Below are positions 33,683 through 42,416 of a stretch of 64,000 nt of DNA, piece after piece (within the stretch, counting starts at the first letter, position 1; every line of letters starts with the position of its first letter). The translations under genes and the position numbers were made by a program. The notes below the pieces were generated by a model. The model was not told where the DNA came from. It saw nothing but the letters and a program-made list of their open reading frames with translations, and searched no databases. The DNA comes from RGIG995 sp045542115. Lineage in GTDB: Bacteria > Bacillota > Clostridia > Oscillospirales > UBA644. The DNA lies in the NCBI GenBank assembly GCA_045542115.1, contig JAZQKK010000019.1, positions 136,091-200,090 on the forward strand. Reading direction: 5' to 3'.

Positions 33683-36600
33683 TTATTGGTCGGCAGATTC
33701 GTCCGCAGCGGACAACGCGATGGTCACCGTAGCGACCTTGTCAATCGCCTCGGTGGGAGTCCCGTCGGCAGTGAAGGTCACGCTTTCCGTGGGCGCGTCA
33801 TTCACGGGCGTTCCTTCGGCGGTAGGCAGAGTCAGGGCAGACTTATCAGCCGAAACGGTAACTTTATCGCTGAAATTCTGCACGCCGATGGCAACGTTCA
33901 CGGCTCCGTTGGAGTGGTTGACCACGGTGACGTTGATGGTTTTCTTCACCCATTTTCCTTCTTCGCCCCCTTCATAGGTATGGCTGGAAGGCGTCCAGAC
34001 GCCTTGGCTTCCGGCGTCGTAGTCAAAGGCAAAATCGTCCCCGTCCCAGGAAATATCTAACAAGTATACCTTGTCGGCCGGCTGGCGGTCGTTGTAGATG
34101 ACCGTCAAATCCTCGGATTCGCTCTTGATGGTCTCGCCGCCGACAGGTTCTTTGCCCAAATCTTCCAGGGCAATGACGTTCGCCCAGGTGTCGGAATCGG
34201 CGTTCTTCCATTGAATGTGGGTATCGGTGACTTGTAGGTCGACGTCCGCGTTGGCATCGCCGGTCAGGTCTTCCACGGTCATCAAATCCTTCCATTCGCC
34301 GTATCCTTCCACGTATTGAATCATCCGCGTAGTGGAGCGCATCACCGTGTTTTCTTTGATGCGGACCCGGACCTCATCGTTCAGCGCGTTGGGGATAAAG
34401 AAATTGGCATTGGCAACGATTTCCCCAGTGAAGGTGTTGTACCCGGACAGAAGCACCCCGTTTTCGTAGACCGAAACCAGGTATCCCTCGTAATTCTGGC
34501 CGGAAGGAACGTGGACGGCGGTATAGCCGAGAGGTTCGTTGACCGCGGTATAAGGTTGTTTCCAGGTCAGACTCGCATCGGCTTCCAAAGCCTCGGCCTT
34601 CCACTTCCGGGTGACGGAGACACTTTCGTTATCGCTGAACGCCCGGTGGGAGTGCCCGGCGAAATGAATGACGTTGGGGTATTTTTTCAGAAGGTTGTAC
34701 AACAGGTCGGAGGAGTTCCAATCGGGAACGAATCCATCCCGGGGACCGGACCATTCATTGAAGGCAATGTAGCCGGTACCGGAGAAGATCTCCTTCTTGT
34801 CGTTTCCGTCCGGTTTATTGTAAATCGATGCAAAACCCGATTCGATGGTGTAGTAGTGGAACATCAAATAGACGTTGCCGTACACGTCGTTGGTGTTGTA
34901 GTAATTTTCCAAAACGCCTTCCAGCCATTCCAACTGCGTGGGGTCCAGATGCTGAGAGGTGTTGGTTTTTGCGTCGTCCTTGTAGAAATTGGAATTATAC
35001 ACACCGATGCCCATATAAACGAACAGATCGTCGCCGTACTGAACGGTATAGTCGTAGTCGGGATTTTTCTCGGAAACGGTGACTTTGTATTCTCCGTTGG
35101 GGCCGGTGTAGTTGGGATTGGCGTAGGTGGTGCCGCCCAAAGCGTTTTTCAGATTTTCAAGCGCCTGTTCGGGGGTAAGCCCGTGGGCGGTGTCGATGTT
35201 CCATTCCAGAGCGTCGTGGTTCCCGGCGGAAACGAAGACCGGCATCGTCCAGCCGCCTTCGGTGTAGACCCGCTGGAATTCTGTATAGGCTCCGGCGGCG
35301 CCGTTGTTGGTAAAGTCCCCGGTGACCACGGTAAAGGTGGCGTTGGCGGATTCAAACAGGTTCATTGCCGTAGCGAAGGCAACCGATTGCGCCCCGTTTT
35401 TGGTGGCGGTAAAATGCGTATCCGACAAAACCCCGTAGGTATATTTCAAATTCCCAAGGTCGGTCTTCCGGTCGGAGGGCAATTCGTAACCACTTACGGG
35501 AACGCCGTCTTGCGCAAACCACAGATGGGTCGCGCCGGCGGGGATGCCCACCCGGTCAGCAAAGGTGTAACTGAGGACCTTACCGCTGATGTTCAGGTCG
35601 TCCACTTCTGCAATGGGAGTATATCCCGTAAGCAGTCCGTCCGCAGTTCCCCAACACAGAGAATAGTTTCCGGAAACGTAATTCTCCCTCAAAGTAACGG
35701 TGACCGTTCCTTCGGCGCTGCCGGGGAGGTTCTGCCGGAAGGCATACGTTATTTCGGGAAGGGGTTCAATGGTCAAAGTATAGTTCTTATCTCCGATTTC
35801 GGCGTGGGAAAGGGCCAGGGACCAAGAACCGGGTTCGGAGGCGGTAGCCTTTTTCACCAGCGTCAAATTCGCGGTATAATCTTCCATCAACGTATCCAGC
35901 TTCGAATTCAGATACTCCTGGGTCATATTGTTGGAGGCGGGGATGCTGTTCAGCAGAGTTTCCAAGGCTTCCAGGTCGGCGGCGGGGTCGATGGCCACGG
36001 AATGGTCCACAAAGGTTTTCAGCATCGGATAGTAATAGGTATTCCCGGAAGAAGCCTTGACGGTCCAGGCGGAGTTTTCTCCGGAGGTAAGTCCGGCAAA
36101 CAGTTGGGCGTTCTTCGCAGAGAAGCGTTTTACCGACGTAACGTTGGCAAGGTCGGAAGGACAGTGTCCGGCGAAGATACCTTCAAGGTGGTTCAGCGTT
36201 CCGGAGATAGCGTAACTGTTGGTCAGCACGTTTCCGTCCGCAAAGCCTTCGGAGGAATTGCCTACCCGGGGAACGGCCACGATATTACCCACGGAAGAAA
36301 CGTTGCTTCCCGCCGTTCCGGCTTTCAGGGAATAAATCGGCCCCACGTTCAGACAGTTGCGAACGGTCATATCGTTGTCTTTCAAGTCGCCAACGATACC
36401 GGCGGCCGCCGCATAGCAGGAGCCGGTGCCGTGATAGGAAGAAACGACGGTGGCAGCGTTGAAACAATCTTCCACGACGGTCCCGATATGGTCGGGCGTA
36501 CGGCCGATCACGCCGCCAACGCTGGTCTGCCGCTTGGCGGAACCGCTGATATAACCGGAAAGAACCGCTACGTTTTTCAGAGACAGCGTCGTGTCTTTCA

Positions 36601-39052
36601 GCGCGTATCCGCTGACGGCACCCACGTTACAGTAGTCATAATTTGCTTGCACGTTGATGCAAATATTTTCAAAGGCCAGGTCTTTGATCTCCACCTGCCC
36701 GGAGAGTAATTCAAACAAGCCGAAGTTATACGTTCCGCTGTCTCCGCAAACTTTGGGAGAATCCTTCGTCCCGATAAACAGACCGGAAATCACTTTGCCG
36801 TTTCCGTCAAACCGTCCGGAGAATTGCCCTTCGATGGGAACCCATTCTTTATCGGACAGGTCGAGGTTGTTGATCAGTTTGTAGTTTCCGTTCAGGGGAT
36901 ATTCGGCAATGGTGCCAATCTTCCGCAGTTGTTCGGCGGTTTCAATGTAAATCAGCTCCACAGGAACAGAGTCCTCCACAAAGGTTTTCAGCATCGGATA
37001 GTAATAGGTGCTTATCCCCTCTTGGGTGGTGGATGCCTTTACGGTCCAGAGGGAATTTTCTCCGGCCGTAAGACCGGCGAAGGACGCGGGGTCGTCCACG
37101 TCAAACAAATCCACCACGTTGGTATGGTCCGTATCCCACTGATAGATGCTGGAATAGGTCCCGCTGTGGGACAGCGTTCCGGAAATGCCGTAGTTATTGT
37201 TAAAGACAAATCCGTCTACCATCGCAGTCCCGCCGGAAACGGTCATTCCCTGCAAGGTAACGATATGACCGGGCATACAGTACGCGGTCTTGGACGTAGA
37301 GGTAGAAGCAGTAGAAATCTTGCCCACGTTCAAGCAATTTTCCACGGTATTTCCTGCCGCATTTTTGGGACGGCCGATGATACCGGCAGCGATGGCGTAA
37401 GAACCGTTATCGCTTCGCTTGGTGGAAACAGAAAGATTTGCGGCGTTAAAACAGTTGCGGATAACGTATCCGGCGTTTCCGGTAAATCCACCGGCAATCC
37501 CCCCGACCCCGACCTGGTGGTCGTTGTTCAGAGAGCGAATCGTCCCGGTAACGGCGACGTTTTCAATCAACGAAGTTCCTTTGATAAAGCCGGTGACTGC
37601 ACCGATGGCAAAGTCTGCGGTATATTTTGTTTCGCCTACCGTCCAGTTTTTAGCGCAAACGTTAAAGTCTACGTCTTTGAAGAAAACGTTTCGGACCGTT
37701 CCGTCCAAAAGAATTCCAAAGAATCCCCAGAAACTGTCGGCGGCATTTTCCACGGGAGCCGCTTCGGTCCCGCTGTGGAGGTTGGCAATCGTGTGCCCGT
37801 TTCCGTCAAAGACACCAGAAAATGCGCGGTTGTAATCGAAGGTGGGAAGGTTTACTCCCAAAGGCGTCCATTCCACGTCGGCAAAATCCAAGTCGTTCAT
37901 CAGACGGTAGTACACGCCCGCCGCCAACGGATACATTCCATTCGTTCCGATTTTCCGCAATTCTTCCTCGGTTTCAATGGAAATGACCGTTCCTTGCGTT
38001 CCCACGGGAACGGCGTAGGCGGGATTTAAGGTAGCGGGAAGGGGATAATGACCGTCTTTTAACGTCCAGCCCGCGGTAAAGGACGCCGCATATTTGGCTG
38101 CGTCATCTATATTCTGGGCAGAAAGAAGGGTAACGCTGTTTTTATCCGCTTCATAATAGATGGCATCGTCCGCCGTATACGAAACGCAACCTTCCAACCC
38201 GTAGCAGTTGACGATCTGAGAACTTCCGGGCAGGGAGGTAATGGGAGAAGAACTCGTGGAGGCCCGGCCGGCAATGGACCCACAGCTGCTGATATTCGTC
38301 CCACTTTGAAGGGCTACTTCACTGACGATCTGCCCCACGTTGATGCAATTGGAAATGGTGGTACCCTGATTCAAAAGATACCCGACCATCCCGCCGATGG
38401 AGAGATAGCGATTTACATCTCCGGACGTGGTGGTCGCCCCGGAAACGGTCGCCCCGTTATAACAGTTTTTAATCAGAACGGTGGAATTGGCTTTGTGTTG
38501 GCACATCCCAACAAAGCCGCCCACACGGTTTTGGCGTTCCACACAATACAAAGAACCGGAGAGAACGGCAACGTTCTCAATTACGACCGTTTGCGTTCCG
38601 TTGTCCGGTCTCAAATATCCGACAATCGTACCCACGCCGGACTGACTTCCCCGTCCGGGGGCTCCGTTGTAGTATACGTTTTCAAAGATAACGTTTTTTA
38701 CGGTAATGCTGTCATAAACTTCGGAAAACAAACCCCAGTTGGGTTGGGTCGTGGGCGTCGTGGCAGTCCCGGCATACATCCCAGAAATGACGTGTCCCTG
38801 CCCGTCGAACGTCCCGGCAAAGTTTTCAATGGCATCCCACTCTCCGTCGGACAGGTCAATATCCGCGGTAAGTACATAGTTCCCGTCCAAGGGGTAATAG
38901 ACTTCGTCCGTACCGATCTTGCGCAGATCTTCTGCGGTGCTGATTTCGATGATGTCTTCCCCGATGGAAATCATCCCCATCAATCCGATGCACAGACCGC
39001 ATCCCACGCTGAAAGCGAGGACGAAGGCGAGAAGTTTTTGCCAACGTTTCAT
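33683..39052 (-). CDS. Very large exported protein: three GLUG-type repeat blocks, metallophosphoesterase domain, shared C-terminal module
   Basis: The 1789-residue protein begins with a signal peptide (~1-25). Three long homologous blocks start near residues 37, 359 and 697, each opening with an I-E-T-A-E-L-R-K-I-G-T-like line and a FDGNGHVISG line. They look like GLUG-type right-handed beta-helix repeats, which often mediate adhesion. A calcineurin-type phosphoesterase domain follows (~1205-1480; SDTHF, TGDFTN, GNHD, GHSHR). The end (~1645-1789) is the module shared with the neighbouring exported proteins. It lies 35 bases downstream of an AraC gene on the same strand. Its surface substrate is unknown. 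Confidence 0.85.
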   Translation of the reverse strand: MKRWQKLLAFVLAFSVGCGLCIGLMGMISIGEDIIEISTAEDLRKIGTDEVYYPLDGNYVLTADIDLSDGEWDAIENFAGTFDGQGHVISGMYAGTATTPTTQPNWGLFSEVYDSITVKNVIFENVYYNGAPGRGSQSGVGTIVGYLRPDNGTQTVVIENVAVLSGSLYCVERQNRVGGFVGMCQHKANSTVLIKNCYNGATVSGATTTSGDVNRYLSIGGMVGYLLNQGTTISNCINVGQIVSEVALQSGTNISSCGSIAGRASTSSSPITSLPGSSQIVNCYGLEGCVSYTADDAIYYEADKNSVTLLSAQNIDDAAKYAASFTAGWTLKDGHYPLPATLNPAYAVPVGTQGTVISIETEEELRKIGTNGMYPLAAGVYYRLMNDLDFADVEWTPLGVNLPTFDYNRAFSGVFDGNGHTIANLHSGTEAAPVENAADSFWGFFGILLDGTVRNVFFKDVDFNVCAKNWTVGETKYTADFAIGAVTGFIKGTSLIENVAVTGTIRSLNNDHQVGVGGIAGGFTGNAGYVIRNCFNAANLSVSTKRSDNGSYAIAAGIIGRPKNAAGNTVENCLNVGKISTASTSTSKTAYCMPGHIVTLQGMTVSGGTAMVDGFVFNNNYGISGTLSHSGTYSSIYQWDTDHTNVVDLFDVDDPASFAGLTAGENSLWTVKASTTQEGISTYYYPMLKTFVEDSVPVELIYIETAEQLRKIGTIAEYPLNGNYKLINNLDLSDKEWVPIEGQFSGRFDGNGKVISGLFIGTKDSPKVCGDSGTYNFGLFELLSGQVEIKDLAFENICINVQANYDYCNVGAVSGYALKDTTLSLKNVAVLSGYISGSAKRQTSVGGVIGRTPDHIGTVVEDCFNAATVVSSYHGTGSCYAAAAGIVGDLKDNDMTVRNCLNVGPIYSLKAGTAGSNVSSVGNIVAVPRVGNSSEGFADGNVLTNSYAISGTLNHLEGIFAGHCPSDLANVTSVKRFSAKNAQLFAGLTSGENSAWTVKASSGNTYYYPMLKTFVDHSVAIDPAADLEALETLLNSIPASNNMTQEYLNSKLDTLMEDYTANLTLVKKATASEPGSWSLALSHAEIGDKNYTLTIEPLPEITYAFRQNLPGSAEGTVTVTLRENYVSGNYSLCWGTADGLLTGYTPIAEVDDLNISGKVLSYTFADRVGIPAGATHLWFAQDGVPVSGYELPSDRKTDLGNLKYTYGVLSDTHFTATKNGAQSVAFATAMNLFESANATFTVVTGDFTNNGAAGAYTEFQRVYTEGGWTMPVFVSAGNHDALEWNIDTAHGLTPEQALENLKNALGGTTYANPNYTGPNGEYKVTVSEKNPDYDYTVQYGDDLFVYMGIGVYNSNFYKDDAKTNTSQHLDPTQLEWLEGVLENYYNTNDVYGNVYLMFHYYTIESGFASIYNKPDGNDKKEIFSGTGYIAFNEWSGPRDGFVPDWNSSDLLYNLLKKYPNVIHFAGHSHRAFSDNESVSVTRKWKAEALEADASLTWKQPYTAVNEPLGYTAVHVPSGQNYEGYLVSVYENGVLLSGYNTFTGEIVANANFFIPNALNDEVRVRIKENTVMRSTTRMIQYVEGYGEWKDLMTVEDLTGDANADVDLQVTDTHIQWKNADSDTWANVIALEDLGKEPVGGETIKSESEDLTVIYNDRQPADKVYLLDISWDGDDFAFDYDAGSQGVWTPSSHTYEGGEEGKWVKKTINVTVVNHSNGAVNVAIGVQNFSDKVTVSADKSALTLPTAEGTPVNDAPTESVTFTADGTPTEAIDKVATVTIALSAADESADQ

Positions 39053-39087
39053 TGAAAATACACTCCTTCTTTTTTTTGAAAATTTAT

Positions 39088-39981
39088 TTATTCTTCGGTA
39101 AGTTCGAGATAAGCAATCCGTTGCCGGTAGAGATGGACGCCGGTGGCTCTATGGTTTCCCAGGTGTCCCAAATGAAGGCTGATCAAGTCCCCTTTTTTGA
39201 CCGGGAGAGTGGCGGTAAAGAAAATCGGGTCAAAGGTTCGAAGCACGACCGGCTCCTGCAACGGAACGCCGTTCCGATAAAGGTGGACTTCCGTCGGCTG
39301 ATGCCAATGGCGAAAATTTGCGTTCCGTCCCACGGAAAAGAAAATTTCCGCCGTCCCGGAATGGGGACAGTGAAACGTCCGCACCGACCGGGCAACTTTC
39401 CCGGGGTGCATTCCATAGCCTTGGTCCCGGTTCAGACAGTACCAATAGGGGTCGTAAAATTCCCGGGAGGGGGCTTGGAAGTGGTCCTTCTCGTCGTCCC
39501 ATTCCATCAACCCGTATTCCCCCGTATCGGGACGGAAGTAGGCAAACTCCCAAAGTCCGTCGGGGGTGGGGTTTTGTCCTTTGCCCCACATTTCTTCGGA
39601 ATAGCGGTATTCGTATTCTTTGACGAACCGCGCGCCGGTCTTCCCCTCTTTGAGTTGGGAGGGCAATACGCCGAAATGAGACATCACTGCTTTACGAAAT
39701 CCCCGGGGGGTATACGACAACGCCTCGGCCGTCTTGACGGCAGACCAGCCCCGTTGCAGCAATTCCTTGGCCTTTTCCATCCGAAGCCGCCGGAGAAAGT
39801 CTCCCAGAGTCTCTCCGTAATAGGTGCGAAAGAGGAGATTTAAACGACGGGGAGAATATCCGGTTTTTCGAGCCACGTCTTCGATGCGAAGATTGTCTTG
39901 GTAATGCTGCAAAGCATAATTCATAATCCGCAGAAAATCCGAATGAAAACACCGATTGATAATATCTCCCCCTTCCCCCAA
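39088..39981 (-). CDS. AraC-type DNA-binding protein with N-terminal HTH and a C-terminal beta domain
   Basis: Here the helix-turn-helix pair is at the N-terminus (~20-110; LRIEDVARKTGYSPRRLNLLFRTYYGETLGDFLRR), reversed from the usual AraC order. Residues ~120-297 are rich in beta strands and aromatic residues and may sense a sugar. The start is uncertain: the frame opens at a TTG without a clear site, only about ten bases after the predicted transcription start, whereas an ATG at 39924 would still keep the DNA-binding domain. It is upstream of, and probably co-transcribed with, the GLUG/phosphoesterase gene. Confidence 0.75.
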   Translation of the reverse strand: MGEGGDIINRCFHSDFLRIMNYALQHYQDNLRIEDVARKTGYSPRRLNLLFRTYYGETLGDFLRRLRMEKAKELLQRGWSAVKTAEALSYTPRGFRKAVMSHFGVLPSQLKEGKTGARFVKEYEYRYSEEMWGKGQNPTPDGLWEFAYFRPDTGEYGLMEWDDEKDHFQAPSREFYDPYWYCLNRDQGYGMHPGKVARSVRTFHCPHSGTAEIFFSVGRNANFRHWHQPTEVHLYRNGVPLQEPVVLRTFDPIFFTATLPVKKGDLISLHLGHLGNHRATGVHLYRQRIAYLELTEE

Positions 39982-39998
39982 GATAATTTACCATTATA

Positions 39999-40027
39999 AT
40001 GATAGCATATTTTTTGCCGATTGACAA
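39999..40027 (-). promoter_or_regulatory. Promoter of the reversed AraC gene
   Basis: On the minus strand TTGTCA and TATCAT are 17 bases apart. The predicted transcript start would leave a very short leader before the TTG at 39981. Confidence 0.45.
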
Positions 40028-40088
40028 GATGGCGTGAAAAATTGGGTACAAAAGTTCCCTATCTGCCCTAAGATAGAGAACAAAAATT

Positions 40089-40118
40089 CCCCCTCCGGGC
40101 GAAATTGTCCGGAAGGGG
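40089..40118 (-). terminator. Terminator after the GH36 gene
   Basis: A GC-rich stem (CCCCTCCGG / CCGGAAGGGG, one bulge) is followed on the minus strand by TTTTT. Confidence 0.65.
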
Positions 40119-40139
40119 AGTCTTGTTTGTGTTGTTTTA

Positions 40140-42308
40140 TTATTTGACTTCGGTGAGGTGGACTTTGAAGGTGGTGAAATCACCCATAATTTCAAGCCGG
40201 TTTACCCCGCCGTTCATCCACACGCTGCCGGGGCGGACGGTCCCGTCCTGGTCGGCGTACAATTTGTCCGGGTCAAGGCCGCGGAAATGAACCGTGCGCC
40301 GGCGAACCCGGGGACGGTTGTGGATGCACACGAAGGTCAGCAAGGCCTCGGACTTGTCTTCGGAAACATAGCACCAGGCACATTCTTCCCGGTTGGGGGG
40401 CAGGACCCGGTACAATTCCCCGAAATGAATCACGTCGTAATACTTGTGGTATTCCGCAATCTGACCTTTGACCGCTTCTTTTTCTTCCTCGGACATCTTT
40501 GTCACGTCCAATTCATATCCGAACGACCCCGCCAAAGCCACGTCGCAACGGGTCTGCAAGGGGGTGATGCGGCCGGTCTGATGATTGGGAACGGCGGACA
40601 CGTGAGAGGATACGGCAGAGGTAGGATAGCACATCGACGTGCCGTACTGAATATCCAGTCGGTCCATCGCGTCGGTATTGTCACTGGTCCAATATTGGGG
40701 AGAGTAATACAGCATCGCTGGGTCAAACCGTCCGCCGCCGGAAGCACATCCTTCCAAAAGCAGGTCGGGATGGGCAGTCAAAAGCCGGTCGAGAAGGGCG
40801 TACAGCCCCAAAACGTACCGGTGGAAAATTTCCTTCTGCCGTTCGGGAGCAAGCAGGGCGCTGCCCACTTCGGTGAGATACCGGTTAAAGTCCCACTTAA
40901 TGTATTCAATCCTGGCGTTTTTCATCACGTTGTCCATACAGTTGAACAGGTAATCCCGCACGTCGGGACGGGACATATCCAGAACGTACTGATTCCGGCT
41001 GGTACACATCGGACGGCCTTCTGCGTGCAGACACCAATCGGGATGGGCACGGTACAAATCACTGTCGGGGTTCACCATTTCCGGCTCGAACCACAGACCG
41101 AATTTCATTCCCAGGCCGTGGATACGGTGGGAGAGAAGCCCCAAACCGCCCTTTAATTTTTCTTCGTTGACAAACCAATCCCCAAGCCCGGATTTATCGC
41201 TGTTCCGGGACCCGAACCAGCCGTCGTCGAGAACCAGCATCTCCACGCCCAGTTCCCCGGCTTGCTTGGCGATGTTGTAAATCTTTTCTTCGTCGAAATC
41301 GAAATACGTGCCTTCCCAGTTGTTGATAAGAAGGGGGCGCTTGGCATTTTTCCAAGGGCCGCGGCAGAGATTGTTTCGGTACAGTTTGTGGAAGGTCCGG
41401 CTCATTCCGCCCAAGCCGTCGGCAGAGAAGACAGCCACCGCTTCGGGAGTCTCAAAGGTCTTGCCCGGTTCCAGTTTCCAGCCGAAGTTGGTGGGGTTGA
41501 TTCCCATAATCAGCCGCACGTCTCCGTCCACTTGCAGTTCGGTCTGAATGGAGAAGTTGCCGCTGTAAACAAAGTTAAAGCCGTAAGCCGCGCCTACGTC
41601 TTCGTTGGTGTCCTTGTCCACGAGGGCAACGAAGGGGTTGTGGTGGTGGCTCGACGCCCCTTCCAAACTTTCCACGGCGGTAATTCCGTGGATAAGGTCG
41701 GCCCGTTCGAAGTTCCGCTCTCTGCCCCATTCTCCGTACAGATGGCACAACTGCCAATTGCCGAAGGGCATATCCAGGCAAAGAGAGTAGGCCCGTTCGA
41801 TATCCATCGTCTTGTCGGAAGCGTTTTCAATCACCGCCCGGCGGGTGATGGCGTCGTAGATTTCAAACACGGAATAGAACAACGTCACCTTCAAACCGGT
41901 CACTTTGTCTTCGGTCAATACTTCCAGGGTGGTCACTTCGTCTTCGGTACCGTAGGTGGCGGGCTGACCGGGAATGGCCGGCTTGCCGGGATAGATTTTA
42001 TGGGAAACGTAGCGGATGTCCGTGGCGGCATCCCCCCAAGCGTTGCGAACTTGGAGGGCAGAGACCCGAAAATCCCCCGTGCCGTTGCATCCGTATTCCA
42101 AAGCGGCGGTACAGGGCGACAAGGTTCCGTCGGCGGTCTTCGGGCCCCGGGCCAAACGACCGGAATACTCCCTCATATCACAAGGGGGAACCTTCGGCCC
42201 GTAATAATCGTGCAACAAAAATCCCCCATCGTTGATGTGAAACGCGTACGACGAGTTGGGGGTCGAAAGGTGAAAAGAACGAAATTCGTCCAAGAATTGA
42301 ATGGGCAT
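40140..42308 (-). CDS. GH36 alpha-galactosidase
   Basis: I set the start at 42308 (MPIQFLDEF) because AAGGAG lies seven bases upstream, while the longer frame from 42329 has no such site. The 722-residue cytoplasmic enzyme has the N-terminal beta-sandwich, the TIM barrel and the C-terminal domain of GH36. Catalytic residues are visible: nucleophile Asp473 in KWDFNR and acid/base Asp543 in SDNTD. The LVLDDGWFGSRN segment (~350) is also typical. It hydrolyses alpha-galactosides such as raffinose-type sugars or galactomannan side chains. It has its own strong promoter. Confidence 0.94.
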   Translation of the reverse strand: MPIQFLDEFRSFHLSTPNSSYAFHINDGGFLLHDYYGPKVPPCDMREYSGRLARGPKTADGTLSPCTAALEYGCNGTGDFRVSALQVRNAWGDAATDIRYVSHKIYPGKPAIPGQPATYGTEDEVTTLEVLTEDKVTGLKVTLFYSVFEIYDAITRRAVIENASDKTMDIERAYSLCLDMPFGNWQLCHLYGEWGRERNFERADLIHGITAVESLEGASSHHHNPFVALVDKDTNEDVGAAYGFNFVYSGNFSIQTELQVDGDVRLIMGINPTNFGWKLEPGKTFETPEAVAVFSADGLGGMSRTFHKLYRNNLCRGPWKNAKRPLLINNWEGTYFDFDEEKIYNIAKQAGELGVEMLVLDDGWFGSRNSDKSGLGDWFVNEEKLKGGLGLLSHRIHGLGMKFGLWFEPEMVNPDSDLYRAHPDWCLHAEGRPMCTSRNQYVLDMSRPDVRDYLFNCMDNVMKNARIEYIKWDFNRYLTEVGSALLAPERQKEIFHRYVLGLYALLDRLLTAHPDLLLEGCASGGGRFDPAMLYYSPQYWTSDNTDAMDRLDIQYGTSMCYPTSAVSSHVSAVPNHQTGRITPLQTRCDVALAGSFGYELDVTKMSEEEKEAVKGQIAEYHKYYDVIHFGELYRVLPPNREECAWCYVSEDKSEALLTFVCIHNRPRVRRRTVHFRGLDPDKLYADQDGTVRPGSVWMNGGVNRLEIMGDFTTFKVHLTEVK

Positions 42309-42341
42309 AGCCAATCTCCTTTTTTCCATATTTTACGATCT

Positions 42342-42371
42342 ATTATACCATAAATATCCCCGGCGTGTCAA
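42342..42371 (-). promoter_or_regulatory. Promoter of the GH36 gene
   Basis: TTGACA and TATAAT on the minus strand are 18 bases apart. The -35 element lies inside the loop of an inverted repeat (CCCCGGC / GCCGGGG, 42357-42386), which could be an operator or a weak hairpin at the end of the corrinoid operon. Confidence 0.65.
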
Positions 42372-42416
42372 GTTGCTGGGCCGGGGATACAAAAATTCCT
42401 GGGATAACAGATTGAT

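Noticed and set aside
34316..36709. Plus-strand open frame (797 residues) opposite the GLUG/phosphoesterase gene
   Set aside because: It is antisense to the phosphoesterase motifs and has no family similarity or start signal.
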